NCBI GenBank assembly: GCA_039984955.1
Contig: JBDWTN010000007.1
Coordinates: 1,124,501-1,188,500, forward strand
Length of the DNA stretch: 64,000 nt
Direction of reading: 5' to 3'
DNA from: Marinobacter alexandrii
GTDB taxonomy: Bacteria; Bacteroidota; Bacteroidia; Cytophagales; Cyclobacteriaceae
Shown here: piece after piece, positions 28,684 to 37,760 of the stretch
Layout of the letters: each line of letters starts with the position of its first letter
Numbering within the stretch: position 1 is the stretch's first letter
Program-made: the position numbers and the translations under genes
The notes under the pieces: model-generated
Databases searched by the model: none
The model's input: the letters and a program-made list of their open reading frames with translations, nothing else
Told to the model about the DNA's origin: nothing

Positions 28684-30529
28684 AAGTATATTTTAAGCCC
28701 ATCGTATAATTTCTTCCTACGCTATTGAATCCTGCAATAGCTTGATAATCTTCGTTAAAGATGTTATTCAAACTACCGGATAGAGTTAAGTCATTCCATT
28801 TGTATGAAACTAAAAAATCAAATAGATCAAACGATTCCGCATCAACTTGAACAGTTTCAAAAGTAGCGTTATCGAAATATTGCAAATCTCTCTCTCCTGT
28901 ATGCAGATAACTCAGTTTTGTAGTAAGATTATTTACAGGAAGATAGGTAGCAGAGATTCCATACTTATGTGCAGGAATCCTGTAAGCTATTTGATCATTC
29001 AATCTCCTCGTATAGGTATAGTGACCAGATAGTGTCACATTTTTCTCAAAATCTAAGGTACCGCTAATTTCTAATCCGTCTGTTTCAATTTCTTGATCTG
29101 CATTTACATAACTACTTGTCGAACCACCTGTGAAAAGAATAAGATTTTCATCCTTTCGGTAGAAATAAACCATACTTAAATCAAATGCTTCATTAAAAAT
29201 GGAAAATCCTCCCTCTGCTGATCTGGATTCTTCAGGATCTAAATCAGGATTAGCTCCGAAAGGCCCAAAAAGTTGGAATAAAGAAGGGGTAATGAAAGAA
29301 GTAGAATAAGATGAGAAAATTTTCACATCAAATTCTTCTAAACTATATATATATGAAGGGTTAATGTTATACACCAAATTTGTTCCATAATCACTATGAT
29401 TATTAAGTCTACCTCCTACTTGAATATTGAAGTCCTGAACATCATAAATGAGCGTTACATAGGGGTCTATCATATCAAAGCTCTCTTCCTCCAAGTCAGG
29501 TTGACTATAGGCTAGTCTTTGATAATTTAATCCTCCCACAAGCTTTAGCTTTTCACTAAGATTTTGGTCTAAAACAATATCTCCCTGAAAATTTTTTGCT
29601 TCATTGTCTGAAATAAAACCAGATGAATCAAAAAATCTTTCCAGCTTGCTTACGAAGAAGTTTCCTTTAGCATTACCTCCAAGCCACTTATACGTTGGTG
29701 AAGCACCAAACCTCAGCTGTTTATACTCAGAAAAATTTGCCTGAGCATCGGCGAAAGCTCCACCATCAAAATCTGATTCAAAGTAGTCATAAGCACCAGT
29801 CAATCCAAGATTGAATGACTCAGTAACCTGATAACCTACTTTTCCAAGGAAGTTATAACCTTCAAATCCATCATCATCAAAATTTCCAGATCCTGATTCA
29901 TCTCTTGCCGCTGAGAAACCATCGGACGACTTGTATCCTCCATTGATTACATAAGATAACTTATCTGCACTTCCAGAAACTCCCGCATTTGCCTTGAATG
30001 TATTAAAGCTTCCATATTCTATTTTAGCATTTCCACTGATTGGCTTACTACTTGATTTCCTTAATGTAATATTAATAACCCCAGCTGCAGCCCCTGTTCC
30101 ATAAAGTGTACTTAGCCCTCCTTTTAGAATTTCTATTGATTCTATTTGATCAACATCTAGCAACCTAAGGTCATATGTTTGATCTATGCCTGAGGGATCG
30201 TTAAACGGTACTCCGTCGATCAGTACCAATGTACGTTTACTTGAAGCGCCTCTTACGAAATAATCAATATTAGTTCCTAAAGGCCCAAAATTTCCATCCA
30301 TTTGAACGCCTGGGACTTCATTTAACAGATCAGCTACAGATCTGGCCGAGCTATTTTCAATATCCTTTCTAGTGATCTTAAAAATAGACTTTCCAGATTT
30401 TTCAACAGGGATTTCTGATTTGGTTCCTGTGACTACCACTTCATCCAATTGGACGGTCTTGAGGGTGTCCTGTGCCTTGACAGTCCATCCCATGCACGCT
30501 AATGCAATGATTAATTTTAATTTTCTCAT
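28676..30529 (-). CDS. btuB: TonB-dependent vitamin B12 receptor (BtuB-like)
   Basis: 617 residues. Signal peptide, a TonB box near LDEVVVTGTK, a plug domain (about 45-150, ending GAAAGVINITLRK) and a 22-strand-type barrel ending in YTMGLKYTFN. Plain TonB receptors have many substrates, but the cobalamin riboswitch in its leader and the divergent btuFCD-like genes identify the ligand as a corrinoid. It would carry B12 across the outer membrane using TonB energy. No carboxypeptidase-like N-terminal extension is present, so it is not a SusC-type receptor. Confidence 0.92.
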   Translation of the reverse strand: MRKLKLIIALACMGWTVKAQDTLKTVQLDEVVVTGTKSEIPVEKSGKSIFKITRKDIENSSARSVADLLNEVPGVQMDGNFGPLGTNIDYFVRGASSKRTLVLIDGVPFNDPSGIDQTYDLRLLDVDQIESIEILKGGLSTLYGTGAAAGVINITLRKSSSKPISGNAKIEYGSFNTFKANAGVSGSADKLSYVINGGYKSSDGFSAARDESGSGNFDDDGFEGYNFLGKVGYQVTESFNLGLTGAYDYFESDFDGGAFADAQANFSEYKQLRFGASPTYKWLGGNAKGNFFVSKLERFFDSSGFISDNEAKNFQGDIVLDQNLSEKLKLVGGLNYQRLAYSQPDLEEESFDMIDPYVTLIYDVQDFNIQVGGRLNNHSDYGTNLVYNINPSYIYSLEEFDVKIFSSYSTSFITPSLFQLFGPFGANPDLDPEESRSAEGGFSIFNEAFDLSMVYFYRKDENLILFTGGSTSSYVNADQEIETDGLEISGTLDFEKNVTLSGHYTYTRRLNDQIAYRIPAHKYGISATYLPVNNLTTKLSYLHTGERDLQYFDNATFETVQVDAESFDLFDFLVSYKWNDLTLSGSLNNIFNEDYQAIAGFNSVGRNYTMGLKYTFN

Positions 30530-30604
30530 AGTTATTTAGATACTATGAGCCTCGTAGAAAGAATGGAGTTAACCCCTTCCTCTGCCTTCACCCGAAGCTT
30601 AGAA

Positions 30605-30785
30605 TTTATATTGATATGGCAGGTCTCCTGGCTTGTCTGGTTTTGGCTTCCTTCCCATAGAGACGCTTATCGTCTTTACAGTGGATATGATATGACCAAA
30701 ACATTCTTCAGACTTACAGTTGCGGGGACAGCCCTTGAATTTCCATTAAATGGATCACAAGATTCCCGTTTTAATTCTCCTCCAC
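30605..30785 (-). promoter_or_regulatory. Cobalamin riboswitch
   Basis: Read on the minus strand, this region has the conserved B12-box elements in order: a GGGAAxxxxGTGAxxC-like P3 entry (complement of 30752-30770), GCTGTCCCCGCAACTGTAA (complement of 30715-30733), CCACTGT, GGGAAGG, and AGCCAGGAGACCTGCC (complement of 30619-30634). The AdoCbl aptamer ends about 75 bases before the btuB ATG, and the intervening leader has GC-rich complementary segments near the start codon. It should lower btuB expression when cobalamin is plentiful. An open frame on the opposite strand here is a by-product. Confidence 0.95.
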
Positions 30786-30856
30786 AGATGTGGAATCAAA
30801 ACCAAGTCAAGAACAAAACTAAACAACTTACCGAGTTGATGAGCTACTTTTGAAGC

Positions 30857-31927
30857 ATGAATAGATTGATTTTCGGAACAATAATTCTTATGTGTGCTTG
30901 TTCAGGCCCGGAAAAAGAAAAATCTACTGTTTACAGCGTAGAAGAATTGCGACATGCCAAGGGGTTTCATTTCGAGACCAAGGAGAATCAAAGGTATCTT
31001 GTCATTGATGAACCATGGCCGAAGGCTACTAAGCCAATTAGGTACCTATTGGATAAAGCTCCAAAAAAAATTGTTTGCACGTCCACTTCCCACCTTCCAT
31101 TTTTTGAGATGTTAGGTGAAGAAAAATTGGTAATAGGCTTTCCTAATCTCAATTATATTTCATCTGAAGTTTTCTTAAAACAAGCAGAGCAAGGGCTACT
31201 GACAGACTTAGGTCCAGATGGAAGTATGAATATGGAATTACTTCTTGGAATTAATCCTGATGCAGTGATTGCCTTCGACATGGGTGGAGAGTCAAAAACA
31301 TTAGATAAAATTCAAGAGGCAGGTATACCTGTTTATTATAACTCAGACTTCTTGGAACAATCTCCCTTAGGTCGCGCTGAGTGGATTAAATTCTTTGGGG
31401 CCCTGTTAAATAAGGAAAAAGAAGCGGATTCTATCTTTTCCGAGATTGAAAAAGAATATCTAAGAGTAAAAAAACTAGCATCAACCGCTGAAAATAAATC
31501 ATCTATTTTGAGTGGTGTTGTCTACGGTGACACATGGTTTCTTCCTGGTGGGAATAATTGGGCTGCAACTTTTTTTAGCAATGCTGGTGCAGCATATCTT
31601 TGGGATTCGGACACTACTTCCGGCTGGTTAGAATTAAGCTTTGAAGCTGTTTATGAAAAAGGAAACGATGCGGAATACTGGATAGGAACCTCCACGCTTA
31701 ACTCTAAAGATGAGATGCTTGGTCAAGATTCCAGATATTCTTCTTTCAAAGCATTTGAACAAGATAAGGTATTTAATTACAGCAAAAAGAGAGGGCCAAA
31801 CGGAGGGTACGATTTTTTTGAGTCTGGGTATTCCAGGCCAGACCTAGTTTTATCAGACCTTGTGAAAATTGTACATCCAGAGTTACTTCCAGACTATCAA
31901 ACGGTGTACTTCCAAAAACTTCAATGA
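30857..31927 (+). CDS. btuF: Cobalamin ABC transporter, substrate-binding lipoprotein
   Basis: 356 residues. The lipobox CAC at residues 14-16 gives an N-terminal lipoprotein. The two-lobed helical-backbone metal receptor fold is indicated by KKIVCTSTSHLPFFEMLGEE, DAVIAFDMGG and the late segment VFNYSKKRGPNGGYDFFESG. This family binds ferric siderophores, haem or cobalamin. The divergent B12 riboswitch-btuB and the cobalamin-dependent enzymes around it favour cobalamin. The stop codon overlaps the ATG of the permease gene (ATGA), so the two are translationally coupled. Confidence 0.88.
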   Translation: MNRLIFGTIILMCACSGPEKEKSTVYSVEELRHAKGFHFETKENQRYLVIDEPWPKATKPIRYLLDKAPKKIVCTSTSHLPFFEMLGEEKLVIGFPNLNYISSEVFLKQAEQGLLTDLGPDGSMNMELLLGINPDAVIAFDMGGESKTLDKIQEAGIPVYYNSDFLEQSPLGRAEWIKFFGALLNKEKEADSIFSEIEKEYLRVKKLASTAENKSSILSGVVYGDTWFLPGGNNWAATFFSNAGAAYLWDSDTTSGWLELSFEAVYEKGNDAEYWIGTSTLNSKDEMLGQDSRYSSFKAFEQDKVFNYSKKRGPNGGYDFFESGYSRPDLVLSDLVKIVHPELLPDYQTVYFQKLQ

Positions 31928-32979
31928 TCGAATCACACTTAGATGAATCAAAAAAGAAGTGGAACAAAGTCTTCTTCAGCCTATCTCTAGGGTTAATTCT
32001 ATGCTTTTTGCTAAGTATTTCTCTTGGATCAGTGTCTATCCCGTTGAATTATTTTTTTAAGCATTTCTTGGGATCAGGCGACAATCATGTCTGGTCTAAC
32101 ATCATCATTAACTTTCGTTTACCTAAAGCTCTAACTTCAATTTTGGCGGGGAGTGCATTAGCAGTTTGCGGCCTTCAAATGCAAACGTTGTTTCGGAACC
32201 CTCTAGCTGGACCATTCATTTTAGGTATCAGTTCTGGAGCTGGACTTGGTGTGGCTCTAGTCATCTTTCTAGGTATTTGGTTGGGTGGATTCATTGGCAT
32301 GTCTGGAATTGGAAGAAGCTGGTTACTGGTTGGGGCTTCTGGGATTGGCTCATTCCTTGTGTTATCAGTTGTACTAATTGCATCTTTTAGAATTAGATCA
32401 GGAGTTTCATTACTCATCATAGGGCTCATGTTTGGCTCTGCTGTAAGTGCTTTAGTAAGCATCCTACAATATTTCAGTCAGGCAGAAAACATACAAGCTT
32501 ATGTAATCTGGACTTTTGGAAGCTTGGGAAGCCTTTCATGGATGGAGCTTGATGTAATGGGGCCTATAATCTTACTTTCACTCATCTTATCCTTTATTCT
32601 CTCTAAATCACTAAATGCCTTACTGTTGGGAGAAAATTATGCTGAGTCATTGGGATTAAATTTGAAGCAAGCTAGAATGTTGATAATCATCAATACCAGT
32701 ATATTGGCGGGAACAGTTACTGCATTTTGTGGTCCAATTGCATTCATTGGTTTAGCTGTTCCTCATATGGCTAGAATGCTCTTCAATACTGGAAATCATC
32801 TTCTGCTTACCCCATTAGTAATTCTGCTGGGAGGTATATCTCTAACACTTTTTGATATTATTGCGCAATTGCCTGGTGTTCAAGAAACGCTTCCTATTAA
32901 TGCAGTGACTTCTCTCTTTGGCGCTCCTTTTGTTATCTGGTTAATCTTAAAGAAATCAAATCTTAACTATCAATTCTAA
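31924..32979 (+). CDS. btuC: Cobalamin ABC transporter permease (FecCD/BtuC family)
   Basis: 351 residues with about ten hydrophobic segments. Family motifs: FRLPKALTSILAGSALAVCG and GLQMQTLFRNPLAGPFILG near residues 60-100, GPIAFIGLAVPHMARML in the coupling region, and NAVTSLFGAPFVIWLI at the end. BtuC dimers form the inner-membrane channel for B12 handed over by BtuF. Overlaps btuF by four bases and abuts btuD. Confidence 0.92.
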   Translation: MIESHLDESKKKWNKVFFSLSLGLILCFLLSISLGSVSIPLNYFFKHFLGSGDNHVWSNIIINFRLPKALTSILAGSALAVCGLQMQTLFRNPLAGPFILGISSGAGLGVALVIFLGIWLGGFIGMSGIGRSWLLVGASGIGSFLVLSVVLIASFRIRSGVSLLIIGLMFGSAVSALVSILQYFSQAENIQAYVIWTFGSLGSLSWMELDVMGPIILLSLILSFILSKSLNALLLGENYAESLGLNLKQARMLIIINTSILAGTVTAFCGPIAFIGLAVPHMARMLFNTGNHLLLTPLVILLGGISLTLFDIIAQLPGVQETLPINAVTSLFGAPFVIWLILKKSNLNYQF

Positions 32980-33717
32980 ATGGATTTACTGAAGGTTGAT
33001 CGATTAAGCATAGGGTACGGTCCCAATAAAAGGCTAGCAAAAAATATTAATCTAGCGTTAAAATCAGGAGAATTGGTTGGTCTGGTAGGTCAAAATGGTG
33101 TTGGCAAATCCACCTTTATTCGAACAATCTCTGGCCTTCAACCCCTATTGGAAGGAGAAATATATCTTTCAAGCGAATCTATACACTCCATCTCCCAAAA
33201 ATCAATCGCTCAAAAAATTAGTGTAGTTCTCACCGGCAAACCAGATTCGTTAAATCTTTCTGTTTTAGAACTAATTACCCTTGGTCGTCATCCTTACTCT
33301 GGATGGCTAGGAAATCTTAAAAAAGAAGATAAGGAGATTATCGAGCAATCCATTTCGCAAATGGAAATCAACTATCTGGTCAAAAAACGATTATTTGAAT
33401 TAAGTGATGGACAACTTCAGAAAGTGATGATTGCCAGAGCGCTAGCTCAAGATACAGATTTGATTATTCTGGACGAACCTACATCTCATTTGGACTTAAA
33501 GAACAAAATCGAAGTACTTCAACTCTTAAAAAAAATTGCTATTTCGGGAAAATCAGTTCTCATCTCAACACATGAAATTCAGCTTTCATCTCAAGTGTGT
33601 GATCAATTTTGGTGCATGGACTTTGGGAAAGAAATGTTGATTGGAAAACCCAGAGCTCTAATTAAAGATGGCACTTTGCAGGATTATTTACATATCCCTA
33701 AAAACACTTTGATATAA
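32980..33717 (+). CDS. btuD: Cobalamin ABC transporter ATPase
   Basis: 245 residues, a single ABC domain. Walker A GQNGVGKST near residue 37, the Q-loop, a divergent signature LSDGQLQKVMIARAL in place of LSGGQ, Walker B LIILDEPTSHLDL and the switch histidine in STHE. It powers the BtuFC importer from the cytoplasmic side. The ATG directly follows the btuC stop. A strong terminator closes the three-gene transcript seven bases later. Confidence 0.93.
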   Translation: MDLLKVDRLSIGYGPNKRLAKNINLALKSGELVGLVGQNGVGKSTFIRTISGLQPLLEGEIYLSSESIHSISQKSIAQKISVVLTGKPDSLNLSVLELITLGRHPYSGWLGNLKKEDKEIIEQSISQMEINYLVKKRLFELSDGQLQKVMIARALAQDTDLIILDEPTSHLDLKNKIEVLQLLKKIAISGKSVLISTHEIQLSSQVCDQFWCMDFGKEMLIGKPRALIKDGTLQDYLHIPKNTLI

Positions 33718-33720
33718 AAA

Positions 33721-33748
33721 AAGAAAGGGACCCGGGTGGGTCCCTTTT
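33721..33748. terminator. Bidirectional terminator after btuD
   Basis: AAAGGGACCC (33724-33733) pairs perfectly with GGGTCCCTTT (33738-33747) around a GGGT loop. The plus strand ends in TTTT. The minus strand ends in TTTCTTTTTTT, an even better U-tract, suggesting that a minus-strand transcript also stops here. Confidence 0.9.
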
Positions 33749-33815
33749 ACGGGTGAGATAATCGTAACCTAACCTAACCGAATAGAAACGTGCCTTTGCA
33801 CGCCAACTCACCCAT
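33749..33815 (-). ncRNA. Candidate small structured RNA
   Basis: GGGTGAG (33751-33757) is complementary to CTCACCC (33807-33813), enclosing a second hairpin, CGTGC (33789-33793) with GCACG (33798-33802), and a TAACC-rich loop. On the minus strand this closed structure is followed directly by the strong terminator at 33721-33748 with a long U-tract, as in bacterial sRNAs. No protein-coding gene on the minus strand uses that terminator. I do not recognise an RNA family and see no firm promoter. Confidence 0.3.
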
Positions 33816-34192
33816 TTCACCTAATCACCAATATGTGGTACGTAAATAACCGAATTTAGATTGAGAAGGTTTCGATATTTTTTTGTCAACCACTAGACAA
33901 ACAAGATTTATTACAAAGAAAAGATTCTCTATTTATCACCACAGCACCATTAAAGATTATCAACTATCCTCCTGCCCAAGGTTTAGCTCATTATTTCACT
34001 TACTACTTTTATTAACTTTTTTTAACAGTGCACATCTCAAAATTTAAATAACAAGCCTAAATATTTCTGCTCACTACCAAGGGTATTTATAATCAAAGTA
34101 TGTCAATGGCTTGACAATAGATATTGGTTCTTAGTAACTTCAAAGCTGTCGACGCTTCATCAGCGTATTATTGATTTTTATAATCTCACTCA
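33816..34192. other. Non-coding interval, nothing recognised
   Basis: About 380 bases upstream of the redox operon. It is very AT-rich with no plausible gene. It presumably holds the promoter of the gene at 34193, but no exact TAnnTTTG box stands out close to the start. Confidence 0.4.
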
Positions 34193-35524
34193 ATGCAAAA
34201 AATTGTCATTATTGGGAATGGAGTAGCTGGTATTACAACAGCACGCCATGTCCGCAAGCTCTCCGATGACCAGATCACGGTTATATCAGGAGAGACAGAT
34301 CATTTCTTTTCTCGAACAGCGCTTATGTATATCTACATGGGACATATGAAGTATGAAAATACTAAGCCTTATGAAGATTGGTTTTGGGAAAAAAATAGAA
34401 TAGACCTCAAAAAAGCCTGGGTCAAATCAATTGATTTTGACAAAAAAGAGATCCAATTTGAAGGATCTGAATCTATGGCTTATGATAAACTAATTCTTGC
34501 TACAGGAAGTCAATCAAACAAGTTTGGGTGGCCTGGACAGGATCTCAATGGTGTACAGGGGCTTTATTCCTACCAAGATTTGGAGCTGATGGAGAAGAAT
34601 ACCACGGGTGTAAAACAGGCGATAATTCTTGGCGGAGGTTTGATAGGTGTGGAGATGGCCGAAATGCTTCATTCCAGACATATCCCGGTAACGTATCTCA
34701 TACGTGAAGAGCATTTTTGGGGGAATATGTTACCTGAAGAAGAAGCAACTCTTATTGACGGTCATTTAGCCAAAAATGGCATTGATTTAAGGCAGCAAAC
34801 TGAACTAGAAGAAATCATAGATAATGGCAATGGGCGCGTAAAGGGGATTAAAACAAAATCCGGCGAAATCATTGATTGTCAATTCGTAGGATTGACAGTT
34901 GGCGTTCACCCCAATTTAGATTTAGTAAAAGAAACTAAAGTTGAAACAGACAGAGGAATATTAGTAGACGAAAATCTACAGACAAGTGTTCCGGATGTTT
35001 ATGCTATAGGTGATTGTGCACAATTGAAAAATCCACCATCTCATCGCAGACCAATCGAAGCGGTTTGGTATGTAGGAAGAATGATGGGTGAAACGGTTGC
35101 TCGAACCGTAACTGGTAATAAGACTAAGTATCAACCAGGCGTTTGGTTTAACTCGGCCAAATTTTTTGATATTGAATATCAGAATTATGGCACTGTACTG
35201 CCTGGTTGCCCGGAGGGTTCTGGATCTTTTTATTGGGAATGTGTGGACAAAGAGAAGTGCATAAAAATCATTTATAAAAAAGATAGTCTCGAAGTTCAAG
35301 GAGTAAATCTTTTCGGCATTAGAAATAGACATGAAATATGGAACAAATGGTTAACTGAAAAGAGGCCTCTTGATTATATTATTTCAAATCTCCCAGAAGC
35401 TAATTTCGATCCCGAATTTTTTAAACATTGGGAAGGAGAAATTCAACAGAAATTCAACGCTGAATTTCCAGATAAGCAAGTAAACGTCAGAAAAAAAGGA
35501 TTCCTAGAAAAACTATTCGTATAG
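34193..35524 (+). CDS. NirB-like FAD/NAD(P)-dependent oxidoreductase
   Basis: 443 residues. FAD-binding motif IIGNGVAGITTARHVR at the N-terminus, NAD-binding motif AIILGGGLIGVEMAE near residue 145, and the FAD-ribityl motif VYAIGDCAQL near residue 265. This is the pyridine nucleotide-disulfide oxidoreductase class II fold, as in the N-terminal part of nitrite reductase NirB and rubredoxin reductases. It has no redox-active CxxC. The C-terminal 120 residues (from about 325) are a subfamily-specific extension. No signal peptide, so it is cytoplasmic. As first gene of a six-gene operon with a membrane polyferredoxin, it probably passes electrons from NAD(P)H to that protein. Confidence 0.85.
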   Translation: MQKIVIIGNGVAGITTARHVRKLSDDQITVISGETDHFFSRTALMYIYMGHMKYENTKPYEDWFWEKNRIDLKKAWVKSIDFDKKEIQFEGSESMAYDKLILATGSQSNKFGWPGQDLNGVQGLYSYQDLELMEKNTTGVKQAIILGGGLIGVEMAEMLHSRHIPVTYLIREEHFWGNMLPEEEATLIDGHLAKNGIDLRQQTELEEIIDNGNGRVKGIKTKSGEIIDCQFVGLTVGVHPNLDLVKETKVETDRGILVDENLQTSVPDVYAIGDCAQLKNPPSHRRPIEAVWYVGRMMGETVARTVTGNKTKYQPGVWFNSAKFFDIEYQNYGTVLPGCPEGSGSFYWECVDKEKCIKIIYKKDSLEVQGVNLFGIRNRHEIWNKWLTEKRPLDYIISNLPEANFDPEFFKHWEGEIQQKFNAEFPDKQVNVRKKGFLEKLFV

Positions 35525-35549
35525 AACTAACCGCTAAGATAACTGAGTC

Positions 35550-35999
35550 GTGAACAGAGAACACAGAGAATTAAATATTAATGAAATTACTGAAAAAGTG
35601 ATTGGATGCGCTATTTGTGTTCATACAGAATTAGGTCCTGGTCTTCTTGAATCTGCATATCAAGAATGCTTGTTCTATGAATTACAATCAGAAGGGCTAT
35701 TTGTAGAAAAAGAGAAACCATTGCCTCTTTTATACAAAAGTGTAAAAATGGAGTGCGGTTATAGGGTTGATCTTTTGGTTGAGAAGAAAGTAATCGTAGA
35801 ATTGAAATCAGTCGAGGCTCTAACTGATGTTCATGTTGCTCAGGTTCTCACTTATCTCAAATTATCAAACAATAAAATAGGGTTGTTAATAAACTTTAAT
35901 TCATTCAGAGTTAAGGATGGTTTAAAACGGCTAATAAATAAATATTACGAGCCTCAGTTCTCTCAGAGTATTACCTCTGATTCATCTGTGGTTAAATAA
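35550..35999 (+). CDS. GxxExxY family protein (PD-(D/E)xK nuclease-like fold)
   Basis: 149 residues from a GTG start. The signature G31-L-L-E34-S-A-Y37 gives the family its name. Nuclease-like residues Asp74, Glu84 and Lys86 lie in YRVDLLVEKKVIVELKS, in the D...ExK spacing. The biochemical function of this widespread family is unproven. It is inserted between the FAD reductase (25 bases) and the ferredoxin (6 bases), which it does not obviously serve. The family often appears as an isolated gene in Bacteroidota genomes and may move between sites. The family assignment is firm; a nuclease role is only suggested. Confidence 0.88.
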   Translation: MNREHRELNINEITEKVIGCAICVHTELGPGLLESAYQECLFYELQSEGLFVEKEKPLPLLYKSVKMECGYRVDLLVEKKVIVELKSVEALTDVHVAQVLTYLKLSNNKIGLLINFNSFRVKDGLKRLINKYYEPQFSQSITSDSSVVK

Positions 36000-36005
36000 A
36001 GAATT

Positions 36006-37757
36006 ATGAAAGCAATCAGATATACAGGACTTGTTCTATTTCTATTTTCACTCGGATTATTTCTGAGTAGTTTTTTTATGTCAACCTTCACGCTTACTGA
36101 GAATACTTTCAGTTCCATTGTGAAGAGTGAGCATCAAGACATTTTAAAGCCTGCCCTGACGGACGTTTTTGGTAAAGAGTACTCACTTAGCATTCCATTT
36201 GTTAATTCAATTAATGCTGCAGTAAAGCAAGTGAATGAAAAAGCAAGAGCAGAACAAAAGTGGGATGAAGTAATCTACGATGATTATGCAGGATCATTGG
36301 CTAGGGCATCTGCAGGAGGTTTTGTGCCTGAGAATAAATTATTAGTCTTCTTCTTGATTTATATAGTAGGTGCTATTGGTGCAATGATGTTCATTTTACC
36401 CCAAATAAAACTGCAAGGTCCAGCTGGCATCAAGAACAATCATATTTTCCATAATGCACTCAACAATCGCGGTTGGATGGGAATGCTAACAGGAGCTCTT
36501 TTGGTTGGGTTTTACATATTCCTTTATTTCTTTCCCGCCTATATAACCAATTGGATCATCATAGTTGACCCGCTTCAAAAATTGATTAATCCATCAGCTT
36601 CTTCAAGTCAATGGTTTCTATATGGATTCTTATACACCTTCGCTGTTTTGGTGATGGGTGTACGCATGATTATCAAATATCGTCATAGTAAATATCAGAT
36701 TTTCAGAACGTGCTCTGTGATGTTCTTCCAGCTAGCAGTTGCTTTTCTAATCCCTGAAATATTGGTAAAGCTTAATCAACCATATTTCGATTTTAAAAAC
36801 ATGTGGCCGTTGGATTACGATTTTTTTGATGCATGGCATATCAATACGCTAACACAATCTGGTGGGCTCGGAATATTTATGTTCGTGTGGGGCATCACCC
36901 TTTTTGTAGTAGGTGTTCCAGTCTTTGTTTATTTCTTCGGGAAGAGATGGTATTGTTCTTGGGTTTGCGGATGTGGTGGTTTAGCCGAAACTGCTGGTGA
37001 TCCCTTCAGACAGCTATCAGATAAATCAACAGAAGCATGGCAAATTGAGCGTTTCATTATTCATGGTGTCCTCGTTTTTGGCATTATTATGACAGGGTTA
37101 GTTCTATACAATTTCTTTGGTGGAGATTTTTATATCTCCTTCAGTAAATGGACGGTAATGGGAACTGTAATTCTATTAGGTGCCGGACTTTATTTATATC
37201 ATAGAAAGAAGTTTCCGTCCATGTCTGGTAAGAAAGTGAGAAATACCGCAATCAGCATTTCTGGTTTCTTCGCACTTGGAGTCATATTTAGTGAATTTTC
37301 TGTTTTCGCAAAGTATATGCCCGTTGATGGAAGTAACTTCAGCTTCTCTAGCGGAAACATTCGCACAGTATATGGCTTTATGATCGGATCCATTTTCTCT
37401 GGAGTTGTGGGGACGGGATTTTATCCACTAATGGGTAATCGCGTCTGGTGCAGGTTTGGATGTCCGCTTGCTGCATATCTTGGGTTGGTACAACGATTTA
37501 AGTCAAAATTCAGAATCACAACAAACGGAGGTCAGTGTATTTCATGTGGTAACTGTTCAACTTACTGTGAAATGGGGATTGATGTCCGGGCATATGCACA
37601 GAAAGGACAAAACATTGTCCGTTCTTCATGTGTCGGTTGTGGAATATGTTCAGCAGTTTGTCCGCGAGGCGTCCTTAACCTCGAAAACAGAGAAGAAGAT
37701 GGGCGAATTAACCAACCAATTTTGCTAGGAAACGATAGTATATCTGTTACTAAATAA
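36006..37757 (+). CDS. Membrane polyferredoxin, NapH/NosR-like
   Basis: 583 residues with about eight or nine membrane helices. A periplasmic loop follows the first helix (about 30-105). Cysteine motifs: YCSWVCGCGGLAETAGD near 315, WCRFGCPLAAYLG near 481, then two 4Fe-4S ferredoxin motifs, CISCGNCSTYC near 511 and CVGCGICSAVCPRG near 541. This matches the NapH/NosR/YccM family, which moves electrons across the inner membrane. The first motif has CGCGG where NapH has CPGG. Next to a cytoplasmic FAD reductase and an exported DM13 lipoprotein, it is well placed to carry electrons outward. The actual acceptor is unknown. Confidence 0.85.
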   Translation: MKAIRYTGLVLFLFSLGLFLSSFFMSTFTLTENTFSSIVKSEHQDILKPALTDVFGKEYSLSIPFVNSINAAVKQVNEKARAEQKWDEVIYDDYAGSLARASAGGFVPENKLLVFFLIYIVGAIGAMMFILPQIKLQGPAGIKNNHIFHNALNNRGWMGMLTGALLVGFYIFLYFFPAYITNWIIIVDPLQKLINPSASSSQWFLYGFLYTFAVLVMGVRMIIKYRHSKYQIFRTCSVMFFQLAVAFLIPEILVKLNQPYFDFKNMWPLDYDFFDAWHINTLTQSGGLGIFMFVWGITLFVVGVPVFVYFFGKRWYCSWVCGCGGLAETAGDPFRQLSDKSTEAWQIERFIIHGVLVFGIIMTGLVLYNFFGGDFYISFSKWTVMGTVILLGAGLYLYHRKKFPSMSGKKVRNTAISISGFFALGVIFSEFSVFAKYMPVDGSNFSFSSGNIRTVYGFMIGSIFSGVVGTGFYPLMGNRVWCRFGCPLAAYLGLVQRFKSKFRITTNGGQCISCGNCSTYCEMGIDVRAYAQKGQNIVRSSCVGCGICSAVCPRGVLNLENREEDGRINQPILLGNDSISVTK

Positions 37758-37760
37758 ATC

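Noticed and set aside
30545-30853. 102-residue open frame on the plus strand upstream of btuF
   Set aside because: It lies wholly antisense to the cobalamin riboswitch, has no homology that I recognise, and its frame is explained by the conserved RNA sequence.
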